Positions 26,959-35,500 of a stretch of DNA of 64,000 nucleotides are shown piece after piece. The first letter of the stretch is position 1. Each line of letters opens with the position of its first letter. Below the pieces are notes generated by a model. The model was not told where the DNA came from, made no database searches, and worked only from the letters and a program-made list of their open reading frames with translations. The DNA is from Peribacillus huizhouensis (GTDB lineage Bacteria > Bacillota > Bacilli > Bacillales > DSM-1321). The position numbers and the translations under genes were made by a program. The stretch is from positions 349,899-413,898 of the forward strand of contig NZ_JACJHX010000002.1 of the NCBI RefSeq assembly GCF_014138605.1. The letters are read 5' to 3'.

Positions 26959-28329
26959 ATGAAACAGGTAAACAAGGAATCTGGCATCACTTTAATAGAA
27001 GTGCTAGCCGTTTTAGCCATTACGGGGATTATTGGGAGTGTTGTGTATGGTGTGTTTTTTCAAACGGTACACATTAAGGTGAAGACACAATCGCATAACG
27101 AATTGAGGCAAGAAGCAAATATTGTCATGACTCAGTTGCGCTCAATACATGAGAATGGAGATAGTATTTGGTATAGTTCTGGCATGTTATTCACAGATAA
27201 AGAAAAGAAAAATCCATTAGCAACAGAAACAAATTATCTTTTTACAGAACTACTAATCAATGGAACTAAAATAGTTTCAGAGCAAAGTATACAGTTGTTG
27301 TCTACATCTACTTTCAAAGTAGCTTTTACTATGAAAGATCACGATCAAAACAAGTACGACTTGGAAACGGTGTTACCTGGGACAACGAATCAGCCTATTG
27401 CGGGTGAGATCGTGAAGCCCTCTCCTCCTAGTACAGCGCAAGATTTTTATACTTATCTAGTAAAGAATAATGTTTTTGTCTATGGTTCACAGTTTGAATT
27501 TCAAGGTAATCAAGTAAACGGACCTAATGCAGCGATTATTGTAAGAGGAAATTTGCTTGGCAGTCAATTAAACGGTGGTTCATTAAGTAATGTATCTAAC
27601 ATTGACATAAATGGACCCGTAAATATAGATGGAGGTAGTGCAGGTTTGGGTTCACGTATATCTCCAGGAACGATATATGTAAATGGAGATGTAACCTTAT
27701 GGGGTGGAACACGTCATATATATGGAGATGTATATGTTAATGGCAATCTTAAGGTCAAAGATGCAATCATTCATGGAAATGTATACGTTCAAGGGAATGT
27801 TGAATTGGATTGGACACCTACGATAGAAGGAAATGCAAGAATTTATTATAAAGGGACTATAAAATATCCTCCTAATTATCATCAATCTATTCTGGACAAA
27901 GTGATTCTTAAAGCTGATGTTCCAAAGTTAACTAAGAGTTATTCTGATATTCCACCATTAAAAGATTCTCAGTGGTACAGGGATCATGGATATACCCAAA
28001 CGATAAAACCTGATAACATGAAATTATTTGGGAATAGTATAACTATTCGAAGCTATAATGATAGTGGTTTAGGAAGATATGTAGATACTTTTACTAATGC
28101 AATCATTGTTAGTCAGGGAGATATTAATATCGATAGTGGGGACTTAAAAATGACAGGGGTGTTATTTGCCCCAAATGGCAAGGTAACTTTTAGTGGTAAA
28201 TCATTTGAAGGTGTAGTAATTACTAGAGATGGTCTTTATGTAAAAAGTGGGGGAACTACTGTTACATTCAAGGGTATTGAACAGTATATTAGGGATCCTA
28301 AAGATTTCCCACTTAAAGACACTAAGTAA
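26959..28329 (+). CDS. Large prepilin-like protein with predicted beta-helix domain
   Basis: The protein (about 456 residues) begins MKQVNKESG/ITLIEVLAVLAITGIIG, a canonical prepilin start with Glu5. Residues about 160-440 show repeated short strands with Gly/Asn turns (INGPVNIDGGS, IYVNGDVTLWGG, IYGDVYVNGNLKV, IHGNVYVQGNVEL), the pattern of a right-handed beta-helix similar to bactofilin-like surface proteins. It may be a large pilus-tip adhesin. It is the only plus-strand gene of the pilus cluster. The ATG at 26959 has a GGTGA site; a GTG four codons earlier is an alternative. No specific family is recognised beyond the prepilin leader. Confidence 0.72.
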   Translation: MKQVNKESGITLIEVLAVLAITGIIGSVVYGVFFQTVHIKVKTQSHNELRQEANIVMTQLRSIHENGDSIWYSSGMLFTDKEKKNPLATETNYLFTELLINGTKIVSEQSIQLLSTSTFKVAFTMKDHDQNKYDLETVLPGTTNQPIAGEIVKPSPPSTAQDFYTYLVKNNVFVYGSQFEFQGNQVNGPNAAIIVRGNLLGSQLNGGSLSNVSNIDINGPVNIDGGSAGLGSRISPGTIYVNGDVTLWGGTRHIYGDVYVNGNLKVKDAIIHGNVYVQGNVELDWTPTIEGNARIYYKGTIKYPPNYHQSILDKVILKADVPKLTKSYSDIPPLKDSQWYRDHGYTQTIKPDNMKLFGNSITIRSYNDSGLGRYVDTFTNAIIVSQGDINIDSGDLKMTGVLFAPNGKVTFSGKSFEGVVITRDGLYVKSGGTTVTFKGIEQYIRDPKDFPLKDTK

Positions 28330-28394
28330 GGTTTATTAACAATTACAAATGATTTCACAAAAAAGTCGGGTTTATCATTCACTAAAATAACTAG

Positions 28395-28428
28395 AATGGC
28401 TGCCAAAAGTATTTGGCAGCCATTTCTT
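28395..28428 (+). terminator. Terminator after the large prepilin-like gene
   Basis: AATGGCTGCCA and TGGCAGCCATT form a perfect 11-bp stem with a short loop, followed by TTCTT. It lies about 65 bases after the stop codon and next to the structured repeat element. Confidence 0.7.
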
Positions 28429-28431
28429 AAA

Positions 28432-28740
28432 TTTATCCTGCATTAACGGGCAGTAAGACCCCCATCTCAAGCTTATGAGGGACAAAAACTGCCCGTAAAA
28501 GCCCGATTGGTGAGATACAGTGAAACTTACCTTTGTGGTCTTCAAAGGTAAAGTTTTCGCCCACAGGATGTGGGTCACACAGACGTTGCCGTAGGACGCG
28601 GCGCACTTAGTCTGTGATTCATTGAATCGGGTTCGTAGTGTCACTTTACCGTAGTGAAGTGGAGGTATTAGCGACACTAGAACGGGACTAACCATCAGTG
28701 GGGAATGATGGAACCCCCCACTGATGGAAGTTTCACTTTA
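28432..28740. repeat. Structured stop-codon-abutting element, copy 2 (full length)
   Basis: This 309-bp copy keeps the hairpin arm lost in copy 1: ACGGGCAGT at the left end pairs with ACTGCCCGT about 50 bases on, around CCCCCATCTCAAGCTTATGAGGG. Further stems include GCCCACAGGATGTGGG, CCGTAGGACGCGG, AGTGTCAC...GTGAAGTGG and a perfect 12-bp CCATCAGTGGGG/CCCCACTGATGG at the right end. As at obg, the right end overlaps the TAA stop of the minus-strand gene (28738). The number of compensating differences between copies points to RNA or cruciform structure. Confidence 0.75.
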
Positions 28741-30012
28741 TTCTAGAGAGTTTTCTTTTTCTCCACTAGTCTCTGGTGGTAGAACTACTTTATCTTTTCC
28801 AACCACTTGCTCCTCGTTCACTTCTTCGTCTAATTGAGCATCTTCCTCTATTTCAACTTCAGACTCAACAGGCATTTCTCTCAAAACCACTTCATTAACA
28901 GGTAAATAAAAGTCATTCGACATTTGAACGGAATCCAGTTTTTTCTTCAATGGATCTTGGGTTTCCCGGTAAACAGATACGGAATATCCTGGCTTTCCTT
29001 TTACTTTAATATCTTCTCCGTTCGGCAATAAAGCTGTGTATTGGACGATTTTCCGGTATGGAATGGTCTTTGAATCTTTTACTTCGACCTTATATTGTCG
29101 TCCTGTTGGATACCCACGGATTTCAGCGGTAAGCACACCTGGTTGAGTAACCTTGAATGCAATCGTCAATTCGAAGTCATTAGGATTGGCTAATTTCAAG
29201 TCCATTCCGTTGCGGTTTACTTTTGCTTCATATCCTACTGTAACCCCTTCAGGTAATTCCTGACTTGTATTTCTTTCAAGAACTTGTAGATTTGTTGATA
29301 GGCCTGCTTCATACACTAGGGAGGCTGCTTGTGTTAAGAATTCATCCGACCAATTGCCAGCATTCACACTCAAATCGTTCATAAAAGAAAACTCGCCGAA
29401 AGCTGGAATCTTAATTGGAGGCGTACTTTCAACCCATGATGATAATGATTGGACGTCTATATTTTCCTTTTCAGCATGAGCAATCACACTTACAGACACC
29501 GAATCGTCAAAGAAATCCGTTAGACTTATCACTTGCTCACTCATATCGAGTAAACCAGCTTGTTTTTGAATTTCTGCTCGTAATTCAGAAACTTTAACCG
29601 TTTCAATAAGCTTTTCATCGGCTATTTCCTTTAACATCTGTTTTACATTACTTTCCGTTATCGTTGAAACTAAAGGATTGTCGATCCCATTTTTTGCATC
29701 TCGAACCGATTCTTCTAGAGAGAATTGGATAGTATGCACAGGTATCGTCATTTTCCGATCCGCAAATGTTAATGAAAGGCCACTTTTTGTTTGCCATTCA
29801 TCGATAGAATGAAGAAGCTTTTCGGTTGCTTGTTTTTTCGATTCGCCACTAACCAAAACAGTGCCAATAGAAGTATTTGCAGCAAATAGCTGATCGGTCT
29901 GCGAGATTTTTTCATACGCAAAAGCGCCTAATTGTGAACAAGACATGATAAAAGCCGTCGAAAGAATCACAATGGTTAAAATCCGTAGGTAGGAAGAAGA
30001 GCGTTTCTCCAT
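28738..30012 (-). CDS. VanW-domain exported protein of the pilus cluster
   Basis: The 424-residue protein has an N-terminal hydrophobic segment (about 9-30; the Cys at 25 in FIMSC could be a weak lipobox), a middle region resembling the peptidoglycan-binding-4 module that often precedes VanW, a VanW-like domain (about 205-300: FGEFSFMNDL, NRNGMDLKLANPN) and a G5-like stretch (about 300-350), then an acidic tail. VanW proteins have no settled biochemical function. Its location suggests a cell-wall role in pilus assembly or anchoring. Confidence 0.65.
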   Translation of the reverse strand: MEKRSSSYLRILTIVILSTAFIMSCSQLGAFAYEKISQTDQLFAANTSIGTVLVSGESKKQATEKLLHSIDEWQTKSGLSLTFADRKMTIPVHTIQFSLEESVRDAKNGIDNPLVSTITESNVKQMLKEIADEKLIETVKVSELRAEIQKQAGLLDMSEQVISLTDFFDDSVSVSVIAHAEKENIDVQSLSSWVESTPPIKIPAFGEFSFMNDLSVNAGNWSDEFLTQAASLVYEAGLSTNLQVLERNTSQELPEGVTVGYEAKVNRNGMDLKLANPNDFELTIAFKVTQPGVLTAEIRGYPTGRQYKVEVKDSKTIPYRKIVQYTALLPNGEDIKVKGKPGYSVSVYRETQDPLKKKLDSVQMSNDFYLPVNEVVLREMPVESEVEIEEDAQLDEEVNEEQVVGKDKVVLPPETSGEKENSLE

Positions 30013-30774
30013 TTACTGTTCCCCCTCATGCTTTTTTTTCAAGTACATCTCTTCCAAATCATCAAATGCATGACTCAGACGTTCATTTGGTGCTACGTCT
30101 ATTTCTTTATTATCATCTTGCTTAGGCTCGATGGCAGCTGCAACTTGAGCTTCAAGATTTTCAAAGATCTTCTTTCTCGCTTCTAAGACCTGCTCCTCAT
30201 CACTTATACGGACTTTCCCTAATTCAGACGACGCCTCATGTAAGTCGAATATTTTCCGATTGGTAAAATCAATAAACTCCGATGAATCCACTTCAAAATC
30301 GAACGTCTGATGAACCGAGTCTGCTATTCTATCAAGTGAAGATACTACTTCTAATCTTACATCCTCTTGAATGACCATTGGATCAGTCTCTAACAATTGG
30401 GCAGATTCTAAAGAAACACGTTCTACCGAAGAACGATAATACTCATCGACTGTTTCACTCATCTTCGCTCGTTTTTGTAACTCATCAAAAGAAAACAAAG
30501 GATTCATTTCGATTAAAACAGCGGCTTTCGTTTCATTTTCATTCGATTGTAGCCAATTCATCATGAGATACGTCACGAGAATGGCTAATAAAAACTGCAG
30601 GCCAAATAGTACCCAAATGGAAAAACGATCATTCGCAATGATCTGTACTGATGCAATACAAACACTAGCTATAAAAATAGCTGTTCTTTTGGACCGCGAT
30701 ATTCGTAGAGGAATCATGTATAGAAGGAATGCTAGCAGAACGGCTGCAATCATAGTTGTATATAGGATTATCAA
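30013..30774 (-). CDS. Membrane protein of unknown function
   Basis: I do not recognise a family. The 253-residue protein has two or three hydrophobic helices in the first 75 residues (4-22, 30-46, 52-73), followed by a long acidic, helical cytoplasmic region (about 80-253) with coiled-coil character. Its stop lies one base from the start of the VanW-type gene, so the two are co-transcribed and it is probably an accessory pilus gene. It marks the right edge of the pilus cluster. Confidence 0.65.
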   Translation of the reverse strand: MIILYTTMIAAVLLAFLLYMIPLRISRSKRTAIFIASVCIASVQIIANDRFSIWVLFGLQFLLAILVTYLMMNWLQSNENETKAAVLIEMNPLFSFDELQKRAKMSETVDEYYRSSVERVSLESAQLLETDPMVIQEDVRLEVVSSLDRIADSVHQTFDFEVDSSEFIDFTNRKIFDLHEASSELGKVRISDEEQVLEARKKIFENLEAQVAAAIEPKQDDNKEIDVAPNERLSHAFDDLEEMYLKKKHEGEQ

Positions 30775-31109
30775 AATGCTTCACCTCATATTAAACATAT
30801 CATAAACCTATGAATATTAAAAAATAAAAAAAGAGTATGAAAACTAGTTTTAGCATATATGACTCTGGTGGTGCGTAAATTTCAAGTTCGGAACATAATT
30901 CCCGTAGCTTTATGATGCGTTCGGGAAAATATCGGCAGAAACTCTGAACTTAGTACCTGGAGATATCCCTGTTGCTTTGAAATAAAGTTTGATGAGAAAC
31001 ACCCTCGCAAGCCAGCATTTTTCAGCAGATTTAAGTTTGGTTTTAATAAAAAAGTTTAATCATTTTCTACTTGTATTGCTCCACAATTGCGCCCAATTGC
31101 GGAATAAGG
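30775..31109. other. Left border of accessory island, gene remnants
   Basis: No intact gene. On the minus strand around 30880-30985 a frame reads KATGISPGTKFRVSADIFP before a stop, which looks like the decayed end of an extracytoplasmic protein; I cannot assign it. The rest is AT-rich. Confidence 0.3.
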
Positions 31110-31140
31110 AAAAAATCCTGCGTTTTAATACAGGATTTTT
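31110..31140. terminator. Bidirectional terminator-like hairpin
   Basis: AAAAATCCTG...CAGGATTTTT forms a 9-10-bp stem with A and T flanks on both sides, so it can work on either strand. It lies 290 bases downstream of the putative immunity gene. Confidence 0.6.
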
Positions 31141-31430
31141 GGTCCGACTTTTTAATAAAACAATGATCGAACTTAATTTCAAAGCCACAATTGCACTTCG
31201 TCGTTCAGTTGCTGGTTCTACCCCAAGAAAACCTCTTCTGCTGTCTGTACCTGTTTTGTCATGGTTTTCTTCCTCCTTTGATTTTGAGCATGCAAAAAGC
31301 TCATTCCTACTCATGTTTCAAGTTGGAATAAGCTTTTAAAAGTTTATCAAGTGTTTTGTCAAGTTGTTAAGTGTTTGGTTTCTTGGCTGTATTGTATGAT
31401 CTTGATGCTAGAGTTGTAAACCCGAAATAT

Positions 31431-31928
31431 TTAATCGGCCACTCTAATAAGTTTTGGGTTTTTGTAACACCAATCAGGGTCATAGGGTAAAGATTTTAAT
31501 TTTTGCATGTCTTCCCAACCGTAAACCCAATCATAATCCGCAACCCAAAAATAGTCGTCAGGATTAGATTTGAGATAATGATATACAAAGCGAAATACTA
31601 ACTCTTCTACACCATAAACGTCTTCGATAGTTCCTACTTGATATAGTTTATTATTGGAATCTAAACCCAAATCCTCATAATAAAAAAAATCAAGATGTGG
31701 ATTATCCAATGCATCTACATAAAGTATAAACGAATCATTATTTTCTCGTACATTCTTATCGTTAATATTCAATGTCGTAGAAAGGAATTGTCCATTGCTG
31801 GCATAATTTTTACTGTTATGAAAGTTCAGCATAACATCCGCATGGAAAGCAGAAATGATGGAATCAGCTAAAAGACGTTCTGGTGTATACTTTTTTTGGT
31901 TCATTAAGATAAAAGCAGAAGTCCCCAT
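31431..31928 (-). CDS. Putative immunity protein for the adjacent toxin
   Basis: The 165-residue protein is acidic, soluble and rich in aromatic residues (FFYYEDLG, VADYDWVYGWEDM). I do not recognise its family. It begins four bases after the toxin stop codon on the same strand and has the size and charge typical of immunity proteins of polymorphic toxins, which are usually encoded directly after the toxin. GC content is low, like that of the toxin's C-terminal part. An ATG at 31904 is an alternative start; neither has a good ribosome site, consistent with coupling to toxin translation. Confidence 0.6.
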   Translation of the reverse strand: MGTSAFILMNQKKYTPERLLADSIISAFHADVMLNFHNSKNYASNGQFLSTTLNINDKNVRENNDSFILYVDALDNPHLDFFYYEDLGLDSNNKLYQVGTIEDVYGVEELVFRFVYHYLKSNPDDYFWVADYDWVYGWEDMQKLKSLPYDPDWCYKNPKLIRVAD

Positions 31929-31932
31929 CCTA

Positions 31933-34266
31933 TTATAAAACCCCCTTCAGATCCTCTAGTGAGTTAACAATCGTAACACCTTTAGATTTTATGGTTTCCA
32001 GCATGGCTTTTTGTTCGGGTCTTAAATTACTCAAAGACTTATCAATATACAAAATAACCTTTTTATTCTCTGGATTAAAGAATAAATCATGAGTTGGATC
32101 AGTAAATTTATTAAATTGATCTACTTTTACCGATCTAATAGATGTTTTGACTTCAATAATCGCATCTTTTGTAACGACGTCTAAATCACCGGCAAATTGA
32201 CCGTCACTCTTCTCAACTTTTTGCGCATACGCTTTTACTTTTACCTCTGTTTTATTTCTTACAAAGTCCGCAACCTTAGCCTCAGTTGCTTTACCAACGT
32301 CTTTACTATTTAAAAATTGGTTAATAGCTATATTAATATTTTTCGGAGATTGATCAACCCAAGTAAGTTCATTTCCAGCTGGATTTGTATATTTCGTTTT
32401 ATTTTTAACCTTAACCATGTTGCCAATGGTCTTATCTTGTTCCGTCCCCTCATCGGCTTTATCCTTATTCGGCGTATCGTCATCCGACTTCTTGGGATTG
32501 TCATCTGGCTTCTTGGGATCTTCATCCGGCTTCTTAGAACCGTCATCTGGCTTCTTGGGATCTTCATCCGGCTTCTTGGGACCGTCATCTGGCTTCTTGG
32601 GATCTTCATCCGGCTTCTTGGGACCGTCCTGATGCTTACCCGGACCGGCATTCTTCGGAGGTTTCGGATGAACCGGGACGTCGATATCCGGCTTCCGGGA
32701 ACCCAGCTTATCCAGAAGCTTGCGCAAATAGCGGCGCCCTTTTTTCCCGGCCCATTTTAGCGCTTTGCCGAAAGGGATTCGGCTTAATACAATGCCCACA
32801 GCCACGGAAAGCGCATTTTCGGGAGTCAACATCTTCTTCGGATCGCGGATATAGCCGGCAATCTCATGTCCGCTCCCGGCGATACTCGCCCCCGTCATCG
32901 CGATGCCTAACGCCGGCCAGAATCCGACGAACAGCAGTGACAAGGCAAGGGCCCCCAGCACGATCGCGCCCTGTTCATACCACTCCAGCCGATCCCACCA
33001 GTTTTGCAGCGAATCGAACAAGCAGGCGAAACATGCCGTCTCTCCTCCACCCGTATGAGCCCCGATGTCTGCGAACAGACTGGCCACAAGCAGAATCACA
33101 GCGAGTCCAGTTAGCGCCTGGCAAAGAGTTTTTACCCGAGCCTGGACAGCCTCCTGTCTACCAGCCGCTTCTTCATTTCCATAAAGCAAATGAAATCCAA
33201 GCTCCCTGCGCTCCCGGTAAAAGCCAAGCCAATATATGAATTTTCCCCGGTCCAGACAAAAAGAGCGGGTTATATTCCACAGCTCGATAAACGGATTAAG
33301 AAGCGGCTCGTTCGGCAGCGACGGAAGGCGGTTTCGTATTTTGTTCAGCGACCAGTAATCGGCAAAAATCGATGCGACCAGCATCAGCAGGAAGACCGGC
33401 TGAGTTTTATAACCGCTGCCGGTCCAATCATGAAGCCGGAACACCCAGTCCGGCAGCTTGAGCTGGCCGTTATTGGCCATATGATCCAGGATGGACCAAA
33501 GCAAAAGGATTGCTGGGAACAGAAAAACCCATTTCGTCAGTCTTTTCCGCAGCCGATAGGCAATTCCACACGCAAGCGCGACCATCGCAGTGTGCACGGG
33601 ATGGCTGACGGTCATGAGGGTCGGCAGGAAGCTTGCTTCGAACCGCCCTGGGAATAGAGTCCAGAAATCCCAGTGGATCATCTTTCCTCCAAACATCGTC
33701 GTGCTGTAATCGATCGCTCCAGGGTTCAGCCACCTGCGGCTCAGCTCCTCCATGAGCTGGAAACCGACGCCAGTCGCAGCACCGATGAGCGTGTAATCGC
33801 TTAAACTCATGGCGGAAGCTCGACGCGAGAATAACAGGAATATGCCGAGTGGAAGGAGCTTCCACAATTCTTCGAAAATTGGCGTGATCACGGCAATGGA
33901 CCAAGTGTCGGAAGTTTTTCCGCCGAAAAGCACGTGGAAAGCATTGACTGTAAGCGTCGTGAACGGTACGACAAGAAAAACGCCTGCGAGAACGAACAGA
34001 ACAACTTGCTTCCACGGCATCGTTTTGCTTCGGCACAGAAACCAAAATTGCAGCAGCACATAAAACGACCACAAATATTGAATCATCATGGTACGCGATT
34101 CTTTAACGAAGAACAAACTCAACACAAACGCAAGCAACGACAGCCAGGAAAAAATCGCATACGCCGTTTTAATAAACGGATATTTCGCAATCCATGATTG
34201 GCAAGTTCGATAGATGGCCTCAAGGAAATCCCGAATTCCGGTTCGAATGGACCAGATCGAATTCAC
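31933..34266 (-). CDS. Membrane polymorphic toxin: PrsW-like protease domain plus REase-fold C-terminus
   Basis: The 777-residue protein has about ten membrane segments in residues 30-500. Residues 115-270 carry the four PrsW-type glutamic intramembrane protease motifs in order: EELWK (132-136), GFQLMEE (168-174), HPVHT (222-226) and DHMANN (261-266). Residues 525-610 are a Lys-Pro-Asp linker of 14-residue repeats (KKPDEDPKKPDDGP). Residues 615-777 form a PD-(D/E)xK nuclease-like domain: Glu662, GDLDVV (Asp694/Asp696) and EVK (Glu705, Lys707). The start is GTG with GGAGG eight bases upstream. The DNA is GC-rich from 32640 to 34260 and AT-rich for the linker end and nuclease domain, the sign of toxin-tip replacement. 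A putative immunity gene follows. Domain calls are by motif. Confidence 0.8.
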   Translation of the reverse strand: MNSIWSIRTGIRDFLEAIYRTCQSWIAKYPFIKTAYAIFSWLSLLAFVLSLFFVKESRTMMIQYLWSFYVLLQFWFLCRSKTMPWKQVVLFVLAGVFLVVPFTTLTVNAFHVLFGGKTSDTWSIAVITPIFEELWKLLPLGIFLLFSRRASAMSLSDYTLIGAATGVGFQLMEELSRRWLNPGAIDYSTTMFGGKMIHWDFWTLFPGRFEASFLPTLMTVSHPVHTAMVALACGIAYRLRKRLTKWVFLFPAILLLWSILDHMANNGQLKLPDWVFRLHDWTGSGYKTQPVFLLMLVASIFADYWSLNKIRNRLPSLPNEPLLNPFIELWNITRSFCLDRGKFIYWLGFYRERRELGFHLLYGNEEAAGRQEAVQARVKTLCQALTGLAVILLVASLFADIGAHTGGGETACFACLFDSLQNWWDRLEWYEQGAIVLGALALSLLFVGFWPALGIAMTGASIAGSGHEIAGYIRDPKKMLTPENALSVAVGIVLSRIPFGKALKWAGKKGRRYLRKLLDKLGSRKPDIDVPVHPKPPKNAGPGKHQDGPKKPDEDPKKPDDGPKKPDEDPKKPDDGSKKPDEDPKKPDDNPKKSDDDTPNKDKADEGTEQDKTIGNMVKVKNKTKYTNPAGNELTWVDQSPKNINIAINQFLNSKDVGKATEAKVADFVRNKTEVKVKAYAQKVEKSDGQFAGDLDVVTKDAIIEVKTSIRSVKVDQFNKFTDPTHDLFFNPENKKVILYIDKSLSNLRPEQKAMLETIKSKGVTIVNSLEDLKGVL
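32480..32640 (-). repeat. In-gene tandem repeat encoding the toxin linker
   Basis: About three and a half 42-bp units encode alternating KKPDEDP and KKPDDGP. The GC shift between the membrane part and the toxin part of the gene occurs around this repeat, which could serve as a recombination site for exchange of C-terminal domains. Confidence 0.75.
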
Positions 34267-34649
34267 TACGGTCGCCTCCTTTGTAAGCCGACCACGTGCG
34301 AGCGGGACGTCTCCCTTTACGCTGGTCCTGCCCTAAGTAAATAAATGAATTCATGAAAACCATGGTCACCGATTGATCGGAGCGGAGGTTTATAGAGTAA
34401 TTCCCGCAACATGTACCTAACCTATTTCTCGTGGGATTACTAGTATTATTGATATTTTTATAAAATGTTGAAAAGGCGCTGGTCGCAAATCGATTTTTGC
34501 ACGAAGCCTCGAAAAGGTGGATTAACAAAAAACAATCCTTGTTAAAATGTATACAAAGGTACAGTGAAAGACCGTCAAGGCCTACAGAATTTAATGAATG
34601 TAATTCGGATGAATTATGTTGTTGTTGTAGCTTTATAAAAAAAGTCTGA

Positions 34650-34837
34650 TTAAAGATACCCAGCAAGTCTTCAGATGCTTGTTGTGTGTTAAATGTATCA
34701 AAAACGATAACTTTATCACCTATATCCACAAAGCCTGCATTTGCTACAGCCCCGCCACCTTCTCTGGCTATTACTTCATATTAACCTTTACTAACTTGTT
34801 CTAGCTAAAAACGTTTACTACAAAATTCACCGTTCAT
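34650..34837 (-). pseudogene. Remnant of a metallo-beta-lactamase-fold hydrolase
   Basis: From the ATG at 34837 (GAGGTGAGG site upstream) one frame reads MNGEFCSKRF, stop, LEQVSKG, stop, then YEVIAREGGGAVANAGFVDI followed by DKVIVFDTFNTQQASEDL. This is the N-terminal strand region of an MBL-fold hydrolase, with two in-frame stops. The expected HxHxDH metal motif is missing because similarity ends after SEDL. The gene is dead and truncated; a later open frame on this strand is not a separate gene. Confidence 0.6.
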
Positions 34838-34860
34838 TTACCTCACCTCTTATTTATTTG

Positions 34861-35380
34861 ATTAACCTATATTTTTTATATTCGATATTACTAAAATGAT
34901 ACCTCTAAATTGAGTAATATTAACAAACCTGTTCTTTATCTTAATAAAATGATTTAAAAGCATCTAAATTTGCACATTCAGTTATTCAACTAAATAGCCA
35001 TTCGTATTATAAGGTCAGCCAGAACCGTACTCAACTATGTCGGGGTACACGTTCAGTTACTAGCATTTTAGTAGGTGGTACCTCGGTTACGTTAATATCA
35101 GATGATTACTAGTGGCAGGAATTCTCGCTATTCGCTGAAACATTAGTTATACAATAGATTATTATATACTCAGATATCTTCGGAATATCTCATTTAAAAA
35201 CTCCCTATCCCAACTCCCCAAGATCTTCTACATGTAAGCAAATACATCCACTACAACATTAGTAATAAGAAGATGCCAATGAATCATTAAAACGGAAGAC
35301 TATGGAACTTACAAATTTTAACAATATTTATTTTCCGTAAATTTAATAAACTCCCTAGATTTAATAGAAATAAATGCTAG
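34861..35380. other. AT-rich gap in the accessory island
   Basis: No gene, strong hairpin or known repeat is seen in this 520-bp stretch. Stop codons are frequent in all frames. The region between the toxin start and the MBL remnant (34267-34640) is equally featureless. Confidence 0.4.
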
Positions 35381-35500
35381 AATTCAATTGTTTGGAAACG
35401 CAAGATAAGACCTAATAATAAAAAACTTAATAATAAAGAATTAGCAGAATTTGATGATGTTATTGGATATAAATTACCACAAGACTATATTGATTTTTTA

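Noticed and set aside
32317..32760. Plus-strand open frames inside the toxin gene
   Set aside because: They are antisense shadows of the Lys-Pro-Asp repeat linker, with low-complexity Leu/Gly/Phe content.
33470..34072. Two-hundred-codon minus-strand open frame overlapping the toxin
   Set aside because: It is a second frame of the GC-rich toxin body, where stops are rare; it has a His/Arg/Cys-rich, non-protein-like composition.
34220..34729. 169-codon minus-strand open frame before the toxin
   Set aside because: Its first residues belong to the dead MBL gene and the remainder runs through non-coding DNA into the toxin start in another frame.
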